Of a DNA stretch of 64,000 bases, positions 45,301 to 56,240 are shown piece after piece; positions within the stretch are counted from its first letter, which is position 1; the number at the start of each line of letters is the position of its first letter. The notes below the pieces were generated by a model. That model ran no database searches, was not told the DNA's origin, and was given only the letters and a program-made list of their open reading frames with translations. Source of the stretch: Nemertoderma westbladi (Eukaryota > Xenacoelomorpha > Nemertodermatida > Nemertodermatidae); the NCBI GenBank assembly GCA_032718475.1, contig JAUCBJ010007777.1:38986-102985 (forward strand), given 5' to 3'. A program made the translations under genes and the position numbers.

Positions 45301-47943
45301 ATGGAAACATTTGAGGGGGTCAGAGATGATAAATTCCAACCTTTCAAAATAATAAGGACCACCCTAATGTACAGCATTTGATTGGTTAATTTGTAAAACT
45401 ACGTACTATATATATTAGTTGGCCAGTTATAACTATTTTACTATTAATTATATATTTAATGTCTATTGTCTATTTGAATTATTGTGTATGTGTTAACTAT
45501 TATATATGAAAGCCGACCAACCGACCACAGGTGACATATGGAGGATCGCTAGAAGTCGGCTAGTTTAAATAGTGAGTATTTAGGTTAGCCGAACTACCGA
45601 CCACTTGCGACTTACCCTCAGTTCACTGGGTCGAATAGTCGCCTTTATACACGGCCCAAGAGGTGGTCGAATAGTCGACTCAACGGATAGTCTACATATA
45701 AAGTTTTGCGACTTTTAGCGACCCTCCATATAGTCTATTGTAGACCTACGATAATATATGTAAGCCGACCAGCCGACCACTTGCGACTTACCCTCAGTTC
45801 ACTGGGTCGAATAGTCGCCTTTATACACGGCCCAAGAGGTGGTCGGATAGTCGACTCAACGGATAGTCTACATATAAAGTTTTGCGACTTTTAGCGACCC
45901 TCCATATAGTCTATTGTAGACCTACGATAATATATGTAAGCCGACCAGCCGACCACTTGCGACTTACCCTCAGTTCACTGGGTCGAATAGTCGCCTTTAT
46001 ACACGGCCCAAGAGGTGGTCGGATAGTCGACTCAACGGATAGTCTACATATAAAGTTTTGCGACTTTTAGCGACCCTCCATATAGTCTATTGTAGACCTA
46101 CGATAATATATGTAAGCCGAACTGCCGACCACTTGCGACTTACCCTCAGTTCACTGGGTCGAATAGTCGCCTTTATACACGGCCCAAGAGGTGGTCGAAT
46201 AGTCGACTCAACGGATAGTCTACATATAAAGTTTTGCGACTTTTAGCGACCCTCCATATAGTCTATTGTAGACCTATGATAATATATGTAAGCCGAACTG
46301 CCGACCACTTGCGACTTACACTCAGTTCACTGTGTCTAATAGTTTTATAGATAGAGGGAGATTTGACTGGCATATACGTACATTACATATGTGGGATGTA
46401 TTTACCTCTGCTTCTGTTATTCTTAACCGAACCAATGAAAATAAACATATTTATGTGTTTATTCGCCGTCTCTTCAGTGCATGCACATGCGTACTGTATA
46501 TATTTATTGCCAAATATCTCTGAATACGCAATTTGGTTCTTTACGTCATTTTAATATGGCTGTAGGGGATGTTCCAATGTCGTTGCCCCTTACACGTCCT
46601 CCGTTTGGCTGACTTATTGCTGGAAGTTTGTAACTATTTAAAAAGGGGGTTGTAGTTTCTGTAATATTAAATGTTCCCTGTCATCTGCGTTTCTGTATCT
46701 GGTTTACTAATATATTTCAATTCGATGTGACTTCCAAATCCTGGAAAGCCTATTCAAGGCTGCCAGTGCCTTCCCCTTACGTATTCGATATTATTACATA
46801 TACATATTGGATATTATTTGCAGGGTATACTACTACTACTACTAGGATCGGCATGCTGCATTGCAGCTGCATTTTTAAGAATGCTGTGCCGGCTTGTCAA
46901 CAAAATGGGGTAAAATGCAGGGTATAAGCGCTAGTGATATAGATATTTTTACATACGATATAACAACAAAGGTTATTGTTTTGGTTAGAAAAAGCCGTCT
47001 ATATAACCTGTTCCTTTCCTTCATTTGGTAACAAGATCGTGGTTACTGGGTGGTTTACTGACATAAAAATTCGAGATAGGGGGGGGGGGGGGGGGGGGGG
47101 GCTGGACGCAATACAAATTCATCCCTCTCTAGGGGAAATTCGACGCAAATAACAGCTGATTATTCTCTTACAATAAAACTATAACCTGTTCTATTGTGTT
47201 GTTTTGGTTAAAATAACGCGACACTGTAACCTGCTCCTTTCCCTAAATTGAGAATTTAACATTGAGGTGGGATATTAATTCGCCAAGGCGGGATTTGCGT
47301 CCAGTTTCCCCCCCTGCCTCAAAAATTCGGTATAATCAATAAATTTCCGTTCTGCTGGTACTATTTAACAGATATTCAAGACATTTACTTCACCATTTAT
47401 AATTCGGGACCCCGGTCCAAAACATTCGGGACCGGGACCGGGATTGCATTTTTCGCCGGGATCCTGGTTATTCGGGATCGGCCTCCCGTTTAATCACTAC
47501 TGTGTATCAGTAACTAGTTATATTAACTATCGTTTATTGTTTTACTTAGAATGACATTGACTTCCCACTATAACCTGCCCAGGAGATATTAATTCTCCGG
47601 GATGGGATTTGCATCAATCCCTCCAGCCCTGTCTCGTAACCATAGTAACTTTATTCCAACCATTTTCACCCATTAAAAACAAATCAATTAAATCAACTAC
47701 TTAATATGAAACTAATTATGTTTAATATTTTCTCCTAGATGGATACGAATGGCGGTGGGCGAGGGTGACGCGATTGTACTTCCGGCGGGATGTTACCACC
47801 GGTTCACCGTTGACGATAATGATTACATTAAGGCTGTTCGGTTGTTTAAAGGAGTACCAATCTGGACTCCACACAACATGTCCGCGACAACGGATAATAT
47901 GGAAGAGAGAGTTTCTTACGTCCGGAGAGTGTCTCTGGTATAG
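42340..47943 (+). CDS. ADI1: acireductone dioxygenase (2 exons, 183 aa)
   Basis: Exon 1 is 42,340-42,686 (donor CAG|GTAAGG) and exon 2 is 47,739-47,943 (acceptor TCCTAG|ATGG). The join completes an AGA codon and gives 183 residues against about 179 in vertebrate ADI1. The protein is a cupin that binds Fe2+ or Ni2+ and cleaves acireductone in the methionine salvage pathway; with iron it yields the methionine precursor 2-keto-4-methylthiobutyrate and formate. Metal ligands are present: H88, H90 and E94 in EHIHTDDEVR (exon 1) and H136 in PAGCYHRFTVD (exon 2). Other family blocks are AWYMDD at the N-terminus, GSGYFDVRD at 101-109 and AVRLFKGVPIWTPHN near the C-terminus. A short insertion at the splice junction shifts the last His by about three residues. 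Acts in cytosol and nucleus in other animals. The gene appears intact. Confidence 0.96.
42862..45364. mobile_element. 2.5-kb near-palindromic (foldback) element with TA duplication
   Basis: GGGTGGTCCTTATT at the left end and its complement AATAAGGACCACCC at the right end are each flanked by TA (42,860-42,861 and 45,365-45,366). The arms match for roughly 1.1-1.2 kb: ATCGATTTAGTGGGTGTAGA near 42,990 pairs with its complement near 45,100; AAAGCTATGTTTAGT near 43,201 with its complement near 44,930; TGGCCACAAAACTTAACTTT near 43,307 with its complement near 44,815. The centre (43,560-44,600) is built of about 195-bp units that switch orientation near 44,210. TA duplication fits Tc1/mariner-like mobility. 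No transposase frame remains. Confidence 0.85.
43560..44600. repeat. about 195-bp units, direct then inverted, at the palindrome centre
   Basis: AACAATGCTGATTCCAAATC, TTGCCATAGCATATCAAGTT and TTATCGCGAACAACTGTGAT recur three times in one orientation up to about 44,200 and then in the opposite orientation to about 44,600. Divergence between units is visible. Confidence 0.8.
45500..46330 (+). repeat. 176-bp satellite array, about 4.5 units
   Basis: Units repeat with an exact 176-bp step (for example GCGACTTTTAGCGACCCTCC near 45,710, 45,886, 46,062 and 46,238). They are nearly identical except at the ends of the array, where copies decay. Each unit includes TAGTCGACTCAACGG and CCGACCACTTGCGACTTACC. 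The identical 62-codon frames in successive units are by-products. Confidence 0.93.
46331..46725. other. no gene seen
   Basis: Intronic AT-rich sequence; overlapping short frames at 46,332-46,554 lack protein-like conservation. Confidence 0.45.
46725..46890 (-). mobile_element. LINE L-B 3' fragments, copy 3
   Basis: ACTTCCAAATCCTGGAAAGC to CTTACGTATTCGA (46,730-46,789) and TACTACTACTACTAGGATCG to GGCTTGTCAACAAAAT (46,828-46,905) are reverse complements of separate parts of the L-B fragments at 31-33 kb, separated here by about 40 unrelated bases. A deleted, inactive copy. Confidence 0.75.
46950..47620. repeat. poly-G(23) module and three dispersed 68-bp-like units
   Basis: A 23-G run (47,079-47,101) leads into CTGGACGCAATACAAATTCA and AAATTCGACGCAAATAACAG, the module also present inverted at 35.3-35.4 kb. 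TTATTGTTTTGGTTAGAAAA with AACCTGTTCCTTTCC (46,972-47,030), TTGTTTTGGTTAAAATAACG with GTAACCTGCTCCTTTCCCT (47,200-47,255) and a weaker match near 47,530-47,580 resemble the 68-bp minisatellite unit of element A. Confidence 0.75.
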
Positions 47944-49580
47944 GTGCCAGCATCAAACATTGGAACTATTCTAGTTAGGATGAATAACTTAATTAATATA
48001 AGTGTCTTTATTAATCAAGCTCTTTTTCCTTTGTGGTGATTAACCTTACTATTGTACAGTAGCTATAATGCGTATGGGTTTATAGAATAGTTTTGGTGTC
48101 GGTATTTTTTTCTTATATAAATTATTTTATAAAGTATATTGGCTGTAAACCTCAGGGAGGACTTCTGTACGTTGCAATTTCCTGGAATACATAGGCTGTC
48201 TAAATTCAGGTACCCATCGAAATTTCCTACAACGACTTCCATTTTTGGTGAGTCCTTTCAATTTTTAGCTTTTGGAAACGGCGCCAATGTAAGTCGTACT
48301 GCGTGTTATTTTTTTTTCTTTACAGTTATTTGTTGGTACCGTTGGTTTATTTACTGGTTTGGAATCATTATCTTCTTTATCGGTCAGACTAAATTTCGAA
48401 TATTCCAAATAATATAATATATGGTACTCCTGCTGCGGACAGCCAACTAAACCTGAATAAAACCCCCATACTGTAGGACATGGTGTATTAATATTTTAGT
48501 ATTCTATTCAGGAATGTAGCGTACACCCTTATATTTTTATTTGCTATTATTTAATTAAATACAACTCATTATTGTGCTTTTCCATGTGGTTTAAGGGTGG
48601 AGTGAAATTTTAACTTCTTTTCCCAGGCAGTTTTTTGGTATTTGCCCAAGTGTTAGATATTGTTCACAAATTAAAAAAAAAATAATTTAAAATGTCACTT
48701 AAGTTTCCAACTGATAGATTTATTTTTGTACCTAACGTTGACTCATTCGAACTGTAATTAATGGTTGTGTTGGGGTAGCTAGACATCATTAAAATGAGAT
48801 TAGTTATTGAGATATATTGCACAAAATGTGTCGACTAAAAGTCTAAAACTAAATCTCTTGTTACGCAATATTGTTGCCAAGCTTATTTTTTTTCGAAACA
48901 TGTTCTTAATTCGGTGTCGAAATTCAAAGTTTTTTTTAATGGGAGATGTATATTGCATTACAATGGGTTTAGGTTGATTTGAGTGAACCTATATATTTTG
49001 GGGAATATCTGATTGAGTAAGAAGAAGTTCCAGAAGACGAGCCCGGGGTCAAGCGATCCTACAATAATTTGGATAAAATATTTCGGATTTTTAATTTCTG
49101 AACTAAATCTCACACTTGGACGAATAATTTCCGTTTATTATTCAAGTGTGCTATGAGAATCCCACAGATATGTTTACTATTATTGTTATATTTGGTATTT
49201 TATACGTAGTTATATTATCTTCATGCTTATTTCATGCTTTTAATAATTATTTATATTTCGCTTATTAGTTCAGTTTCCTTTATGAAAAGGATCTATCATG
49301 ATACTTACAATATATTAGATACACACAACCCTTATATCTCTTTATTTCATATTTAATAGTTTTTGTAAAGGACAGGCTAGCTAGACCATGGATCTCTGGT
49401 TACAGGACGGTTTCCTAGAACCTCAATACTGAATCTCTGGTGTTGGATCGGATTAGATCTCCACTGTATGAAGGTCTGGTTGCAATAACTGCGGTACAAA
49501 CTCAAATAAAACATTTATACATAATTTCCCGGAATATGGGAAAGTGAGGTTGACATCCTGACTAATTAGCTATAATTAGT
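47944..49580 (+). other. ADI1 3' UTR and downstream spacer
   Basis: An AATAAA at 48,456-48,461 is the first good polyadenylation hexamer after the ADI1 stop, giving a 3' UTR of about 0.53 kb. The rest is AT-rich without a gene; the 92-codon frame at 48,139-48,417 is Phe-rich and not recognisable. Confidence 0.6.
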
Positions 49581-49589
49581 CATTTATGG

Positions 49590-52500
49590 GTCGCGCCACG
49601 AAAGTAAGCGAGTTTAGCATACGGGTACCACTAACTCAATCGGTGTGTCTGTGGGACGAGCCACGAAGTGGGTAAGCTTAACATACGGGTACCACTAACT
49701 CAATCGGTGTGTCTGTGGGGCGAGCCACGAAGTGAGTGAGCTTAGCTTACGGGTACCACTAACTCAATCGGTGTGTCTGTGGGGCAAGCCACGAAGTGAG
49801 TGAGCTTAGCATACGGGTACCACTAACTCAATCGGTGTGTCTGTGGGGCAAGCCACGAAGTGAGTGAGCTTAGCATACGGGTACCACTAACTCAATCGGT
49901 GTGTCTGTGGGGCGAGCCACGAAGTGGGTGAGCTTAACATACGGGTACCACTAACTCAATCGGTGTGTCTGTGGGGCGAGCCACGAAGTGAGTGAGCTTA
50001 GCATACGGGTACCACTAACTCAATCGGTGTGTCTGTGGGGCGAGCCACGAAGTGAGTGAGCTTAGTATATGGGTACCACTATCTCAATCGGTGTGTCTGG
50101 GGGGCGAGCCACGAAGTGAGTGAGCTTAGCATACGGGTACCACTAACTCAATCGGTGTGTCTGTGGGGCGAGCCACGAAGTGAGTGAGCTTAGCATATGG
50201 GTACCACTATCTCAATCGGTGTGTCTGTGGAGCGAGCCACGAAGTGAGTGAGCTTAGCATATGGGTACCACTATCTCAATCGGTGTGTCTGGGGGGCGAG
50301 CCACGAAGTGAGTGAGCTTAGCATACGGGTACCACTATCTCAATCGGTGTGTCTGTGGGGCGAGCCACGAAGTGAGTGAGCTTAGCATATGGGTACCACT
50401 ATCTCAATCGGTGTGTCTGGGGGGCGAGCCACGAAGTGAGTGAGCTTAGCATACGGGTACCACTAACTCAATCGGTGTGTCTGTGGGGCGAGCCACGAAG
50501 TGAGTGAGCTTAGCATATGGGTACCACTATCTCAATCGGTGTGTCTGGGGGGCGAGCCACGAAGTGAGTGAGCTTAGCATACGGGTACCACTAACTCAAT
50601 CGGTGTGTCTGTGGGGCGAGCCACGAAGTGAGTGAGCTTAGCATATGGGTACCACTATCTCAATCGGTGTGTCTGGGGGGCGAGCCACGAAGTGAGTGAG
50701 CTTAGCATACGGGTACCACTAACTCAATCGGTGTGTCTGGGGGGCGATCCACGAAGTGAGTGAGCTTAGCATACGGGTACCACTAACTCAATCGGTGTGT
50801 CTGGGGGGCGATCCACGAAGTGAGTGAGCTTAGCATACGGGTACCACTAACTCAATCGGTGTGTCTGGGGGGCGATCCACGAAGTGAGTGAGCTTAGCAT
50901 ACGGGTACCACTAACTCAATCGGTGTGTCTGGGGGGCGATCCACGAAGTAAGCGAGCTTAGCATACGGGTACCACTAACTCAATCGGTGTGTCTGTGGGG
51001 CGAGCCACGAAGTGAGTGAGCTTAGCATATGGGTACCACTATCTCAATCGGTGTGTCTGGGGGGCGAGCCACGAAGTGAGTGAGCTTAGCATACGGGTAC
51101 CACTAACTCAATCGGTGTGTCTGGGGGGCGATCCACGAAGTGAGTGAGCTTAGCATACGGGTACCACTAACTCAATCGGTGTGTCTGTGGGGCGAGCCAC
51201 GAAGTGAGTGAGCTTAGCATATGGGTACCACTATCTCAATCGGTGTGTCTGGGGGGCGATCCACGAAGTGAGTGAGCTTAGCATACGGGTACCACTAACT
51301 CAATCGGTGTGTCTGGGGGGCGATCCACGAAGTAAGCGAGCTTAGCATACGGGTACCACTAACTCAATCGGTGTGTCTGTGGGGCGAGCCACGAAGTGAG
51401 TGAGCTTAGCTTACGGGTACCACTAACTCAATCGGTGTGTCTGTGGGGCGATCCACGAAGTAAGCGAGCTTAGCATATGGGTACCACTAACTCAATCGGT
51501 GTGTCTGGGGAGCGAGCCACGAAGTGAGTGAGCTTAGCATACGGGTACCACTATCTCAATCGGTGTGTCTGGGGAGCGAGCCACGAAGTGAGTGAGCTTA
51601 GCATACGGGTACCACTAACTCAATCGGTGTGTCTGTGGGGCGAGCCACGAAGTGAGTGAGCTTAGCATATGGGTACCACTATCTCAATCGGTGTGTCTGG
51701 GGGGCGAGCCACGAAGTGAGTGAGCTTAGCATACGGGTACCACTAACTCAATCGGTGTGTCTGGGGGGCGATCCACGAAGTAAGCGAGCTTAGCATACGG
51801 GTACCACTAACTCAATCGGTGTGTCTGTGGGGCGAGCCACGAAGTGAGTGAGCTTAGCATATGGGTACCACTATCTCAATCGGTGTGTCTGTGGGGCGAG
51901 CCACGAAGTGAGTGAGCTTAGCATATGGGTACCACTATCTCACTCGGTGTGTCTGTGGGGCGAGCCACGAAGTGAGTGAGCTTAGCATATGGGTACCACT
52001 AACTCAATCGGTGTGTCTGTGGGGCGAGCCACGAAGTGAGTGAGCTTAGCATATGGGTACCACTATCTCAATCGGTGTGTCTGTGGGGCGAGCCACGAAG
52101 TGAGTGAGCTTAGCATATGGGTACCACTATCTCAATCGGTGTGTCTGTGGGGCGAGCCACGAAGTGAGTGAGCTTAGCATATGGGTACCACTATCTCAAT
52201 CGGTGTGTCTGGGGGGCGAGCCACGAAGTGAGTGAGCTTAGCATACGGGTACCACTAACTCAATCGGTGTGTCTGGGGGGCGATCCACGAAGTAAGCGAG
52301 CTTAGCATACGGGTACCACTAACTCAATCGGTGTGTCTGTGGGGCGAGCCACGAAGTGAGTGAGCTTAGCATATGGGTACCACTATCTCAATCGGTGTGT
52401 CTGTGGGGCGAGCCACGAAGTGAGTGAGCTTAGCATATGGGTACCACTATCTCACTCGGTGTGTCTGTGGGGCGAGCCACGAAGTGAGTGAGCTTAGCAT

Positions 52501-53872
52501 ATGGGTACCACTAACTCAATCGGTGTGTCTGTGGGGCGAGCCACGAAGTGAGTGAGCTTAGCATATGGGTACCACTATCTCAATCGGTGTGTCTGTGGGG
52601 CGAGCCACGAAGTGAGTGAGCTTAGCATATGGGTACCACTATCTCAATCGGTGTGTCTGTGGGGCGAGCCACGAAGTGAGTGAGCTTAGCATATGGGTAC
52701 CACTATCTCAATCGGTGTGTCTGGGGGGCGAGCCACGAAGTGAGTGAGCTTAGCATACGGGTACCACTAACTCAATCGGTGTGTCTGGGGGGCGATCCAC
52801 GAAGTAAGCGAGCTTAGCATACGGGTACCACTAACTCAATCGGTGTGTCTGTGGGGCGAGCCACGAAGTGAGTGAGCTTAGCATATGGGTACCACTATCT
52901 CAATCGGTGTGTCTGTGGGGCGAGCCACGAAGTGAGTGAGCTTAGCATATGGGTACCACTATCTCAATCGGTGTGTCTGTGGGGCGAGCCACGAAGTGAG
53001 TGAGCTTAGCATATGGGTACCACTAACTCAATCGGTGTGTCTGTGGGGCGAGCCACGAAGTGAGTGAGCTTAGCATATGGGTACCACTATCTCAATCGGT
53101 GTGTCTGTGGGGCGAGCCACGAAGTGAGTGAGCTTAGCATATGGGTACCACTATCTCAATCGGTGTGTCTGTGGGGCGAGCCACGAAGTGAGTGAGCTTA
53201 GCATATGGGTACCACTATCTCAATCGGTGTGTCTGGGGGGCGAGCCACGAAGTGAGTGAGCTTAGCATACGGGTACCACTAACTCAATCGGTGTGTCTGG
53301 GGGGCGATCCACGAAGTAAGCGAGCTTAGCATATGGGTACCACTAACTCAATCGGTGTGTCTGTGGGGCGAGCCACGAAGTGAGTGAGCTTAGCATATGG
53401 GTACCACTATCTCAATCGGTGTGTCTGTGGGGCGAGCCACAAAGTGAGTGAGCTTAGCATATGGGTACCACTATCTCAATCGGTGTGTCTGTGGGGCGAG
53501 CCACGAAGTGAGTGAGCTTAGCATATGGGTACCACTATCTCAATCGGTGTGTCTGGGGGGCGAGCCACGAAGTGAGTGAGCTTAGCATACGGGTACCACT
53601 AACTCAATCGGTGTGTCTGGGGGGCGATCCACGAAGTAAGCGAGCTTAGCATACGGGTACCACTAACTCAATCGGTGTGTCTGTGGGGCGAGCCACGAAG
53701 TGAGTGAGCTTAGCATATGGGTACCACTATCTCAATCGGTGTGTCTGTGGGGCGAGCCACGAAGTGAGTGAGCTTAGCATATGGGTACCACTATCTCAAT
53801 CGGTGTGTCTGTGGAGCGAGCCACGAAGTGAGTGAGCTTAGCATACGGGTACCACTAACTCAATCGGTGTGT
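49590..53872 (+). repeat. 64-bp minisatellite, about 67 copies, with 512-bp higher-order repeat
   Basis: The unit reads GGGTACCACTAACTCAATCG, GTGTGTCTGTGGGGCGAGCC, ACGAAGTGAGTGAGCTTAGC and ATAC (64 bp, for example starts at 49,623, 49,687 and 49,751). Variants are phased: CATATGGGTACCACTATCTC versus CATACGGGTACCACTAACTC, and CGATCCACGAAGTAAGCGAG versus CGAGCCACGAAGTGAGTGAG. The CGATCC variant followed by AAGTAAGCG recurs at 51,769, 52,281, 52,793 and 53,305 (512 bp apart, 8 units), then at 53,625 (5 units later). A rare CACTCGG variant at 51,941 and 52,453 confirms the 512-bp period. The array is not a multiple of three and has no long frame. Confidence 0.97.
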
Positions 53873-54401
53873 ATGTTATTCTGTCACGTCCAATATTTGA
53901 ACGTTAATGATTCGGCCAATCCCCGATGAAATCTAACCAAAATTGGTACACATACACTTCTTGTTGACTTCAATATCTCCTTTAACCTCATAAGATTATT
54001 ACCTCATTTATTTCTCCTTTTAGGGTAGATTACCATAAAAAAACTTTAATACATAGTATATGATTCTGACTTATATTGTCGAGTTCCTGCGAGGCTTTCG
54101 AGAAGTTACAAATTTGTAACACGTAAGGATTTGTTGCCCGTGTATTCAAAATCTCGTTTGATGGCCTCACCCATGGCGATTTTTATAAAAGTTATCGTTT
54201 AATTTATTAAATAATATATAATTGTCAAAATTCTTTAAATTATGCGAAAAGTGTTTACTATTACATGCAACTAAGAACTCTAACTATAACTATTTCCGAG
54301 TAAAATATCAAATCTAGTTGAGGTGGGACTTTTCATATATTTTCAACTATTATTTCAACTACTGTAACGTATAGATGAGTGAGTCCTTTAAGTTCTTGTT
54401 A
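53873..54401. other. spacer and probable 3' UTR of the minus-strand secreted protein gene
   Basis: On the minus strand an AATAAA (TTTATT at 54,203-54,208) lies about 195 nt after the stop of the next gene. No other coding content. Confidence 0.5.
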
Positions 54402-55067
54402 TTAGTGGAGCCCGCAAATCTGGGATAATCCTGGTCTAATCAGCGGGGTGGTAAAGATTCCCAGAGGACAGACATCGTGTGTCGCACAATCCGTTCGCTT
54501 AGTCAGATATCCCACAAAATTGGTGATACATCCGTGGGTACTGACGCATGATTCATTCTTGGTGTCGCAGACATACTGGTGGTCAATGGAGTCACGTCGG
54601 CAGATCTGTTTGGGACACGTGGTGTCCATTTGAAACAGGGCTTTAAATTGATCAACGATGGTGAAGACGTCATCTTCTTCGCTGTTCGGTATCAAGGAAA
54701 TTCTCAGTTGCTGCAAGAGATTGGGAAACTCAGACATCGTCATTTCCAGCAGTCTTGGTGTCTCATCCTCGTAGGGACATCGGAAACTGATTTCAGCCAC
54801 AACCGACGTCTCACCTTCAGCTTCATCAGGGATATCGAGTTCGTAGTCGAACACACAAATGTTCTCAGTAGAGCAGGTATATTCCGTTCCTCCATTGAAG
54901 TTGATGCATGAAGAAGCTTTTGCGTAATAATCAACAACATCCACGTCAGATACGTCGACATCGAAAGGACATGTGACTGTCTGCATGGGGCAGGTCACGA
55001 GACCCAAAGTAGGGCAGCACAGAGCGGCAAGAGCAAGGCTTACCGAAAGTAACACAGATGGCAACAT
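54402..55067 (-). CDS. secreted cysteine-rich protein, unknown family (221 aa)
   Basis: A single-exon minus-strand frame. The start is the ATG at 55,067; the frame is open a further ten codons upstream but only to a TTG. The N-terminus MLPSVLLSVSLALAALCCPT is a classic signal peptide with probable cleavage after about residue 22 (PTLG). The mature part of about 199 residues has 14 cysteines (TCPMQTVTCPFD; SSCINF; YTCSTENICVFDY; SFRCPYEDE; then TTCPKQICRR, YVCDTKNESC, HGC, TDC, DVC, QIC), implying disulfide bonding, and one NES glycosylation sequon. There is an acidic patch (DVDVSDVDVV) and no second membrane segment, so it is likely secreted. No known domain is recognised. A TATA box and an AATAAA at suitable distances support a real gene. 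Confidence 0.75.
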   Translation of the reverse strand: MLPSVLLSVSLALAALCCPTLGLVTCPMQTVTCPFDVDVSDVDVVDYYAKASSCINFNGGTEYTCSTENICVFDYELDIPDEAEGETSVVAEISFRCPYEDETPRLLEMTMSEFPNLLQQLRISLIPNSEEDDVFTIVDQFKALFQMDTTCPKQICRRDSIDHQYVCDTKNESCVSTHGCITNFVGYLTKRTDCATHDVCPLGIFTTPLIRPGLSQICGLH

Positions 55068-55171
55068 TTTGATCAAATGTTTTTCTGTTTTTTTCAAAAT
55101 GTTTACAGAATTTTGTATTCAAAGATAATCGATTGAACAACTGTAATGCAAGAATAACTTCGTTGGACTTG

Positions 55172-55179
55172 TTTTTATA
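55172..55179 (-). promoter_or_regulatory. TATA box of the secreted protein gene
   Basis: TATAAAAA on the minus strand lies about 105-112 nt upstream of the ATG at 55,067, leaving room for a 5' UTR of about 75-80 nt. It is a canonical match, but AT-rich DNA makes chance occurrences common. Confidence 0.45.
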
Positions 55180-55765
55180 GATAATTGAGCACCAGTCGTA
55201 AATTGTGGAATTGGAAATATGTACAGCTATAGTCATTAAAATCGTGTGGTTTTGTTGAAATACCATTTCACTGTTACGATATATATCATTGCATAACTTA
55301 TTACCGGGGCAGACATTCAGACGGTCTCATATTATGTAATTCCAGCAATCAAAATTGCGTTATATAACAATCACATATAGTTTTATTGATTTGCTTGTGG
55401 TCACATTACATAAAGGCCTGACGTAACATGTAAATATATCCCAGATAAAACTTGTGGATGGCGGAATTTACTGGGATATCCCAAATATTTTTCGTTTTGG
55501 AGACTTTATTACTTTACTGAAAGCCGCAATGTTCCGGATTGATACTAATATGATTGGCATACTAAACCGATTGTGACCATAGGATCCGTATTCTAGTTTC
55601 ATTTCTCAGATGCATTGAATATATGGGCATCATGGAATGTGTGTGGTTTGGTTATTCGTTATTAACTCACGAAGCATCTTGTTATGGTGTTGTATGATCC
55701 GTACCAGTTCAAGGAGCTGATGTCTGGTGTTTTTCAACATTTTGGATAGGATTGTTTTAATTAGG
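55180..55765. other. no gene seen
   Basis: AT-rich upstream region of the secreted protein gene, without supported features. A repeat-free 80-codon minus frame at 55,630-55,872 runs into LINE sequence and is not a gene. Confidence 0.45.
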
Positions 55766-55769
55766 GTAT

Positions 55770-56240
55770 TACTACTAGGATCGGCATGCTGCATTGCAGC
55801 TGCATTTTTAAGAATGTTGTGCGGGCTTGTCGACAAAATTGCACCGCCACAACTCCCTATCACCCTTGACATTTGCTAGATCATCCGCATCTTCAAGGCC
55901 TATGTCCTTTAAGATGCGTCTCAAGAATGTCATGGACTGTCCACCATGCTTATTCACTCCATGAGGCTGCCAAAGCACAAGATTATGCACTGGCTGGCGA
56001 AGGCAATGTCCTGCAAAGCGGAGGCGACTTTGTTCTAGTGTCAAGCTTGGGGGAACCAATGAGACACCTACTGTACAATGTTATATAGTGTCTAGTTGGA
56101 AATGTGTGCATTGTATTTGACACAGTGAACCCGGCGTAGCATTTTTGTGAATGTGCCATCCAGAGATTTGGTGTCCTCAGCAGTTAGAGCCCAGCATGGA
56201 CTCCCATAGAGGAGTACTGGAACTACTGCTGCTCTAAATA
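55770..56240 (-). mobile_element. LINE L-B 3' end, copy 4
   Basis: The minus strand encodes MVPPSLTLEQSRLRFAGHCL, NLVLWQPHGVNKHGGQSMTF and WRCNFVDKPAQHS, the same C-terminus as the fragments at 31-33 kb, ending with the shared GATCGGCATGCTGCATTGCA (as plus-strand text) and TACTA near 55,770. Upstream coding remnants extend to about 56,240. 5' truncated. Confidence 0.85.

Larger units (their letters stand above)
42687..47738 (+). other. ADI1 intron (5,052 bp) filled with repeats
   Basis: A GT-AG intron in phase 2 holding, in order, a weak copy of the GACGCAA module (about 42,725-42,805), the 2.5-kb near-palindrome, the 176-bp satellite, a LINE L-B fragment, a poly-G tract and several 68-bp-like units. 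No other gene was seen. Confidence 0.9.

Noticed and set aside
45706-46246. Three identical 62-codon frames
   Set aside because: They are successive units of the 176-bp satellite read in the same phase, and they lack a plausible start or protein pattern.
55068-55097. Ten extra N-terminal residues of the secreted protein
   Set aside because: They would start at TTG; the ATG at 55,067 directly begins a canonical signal peptide.
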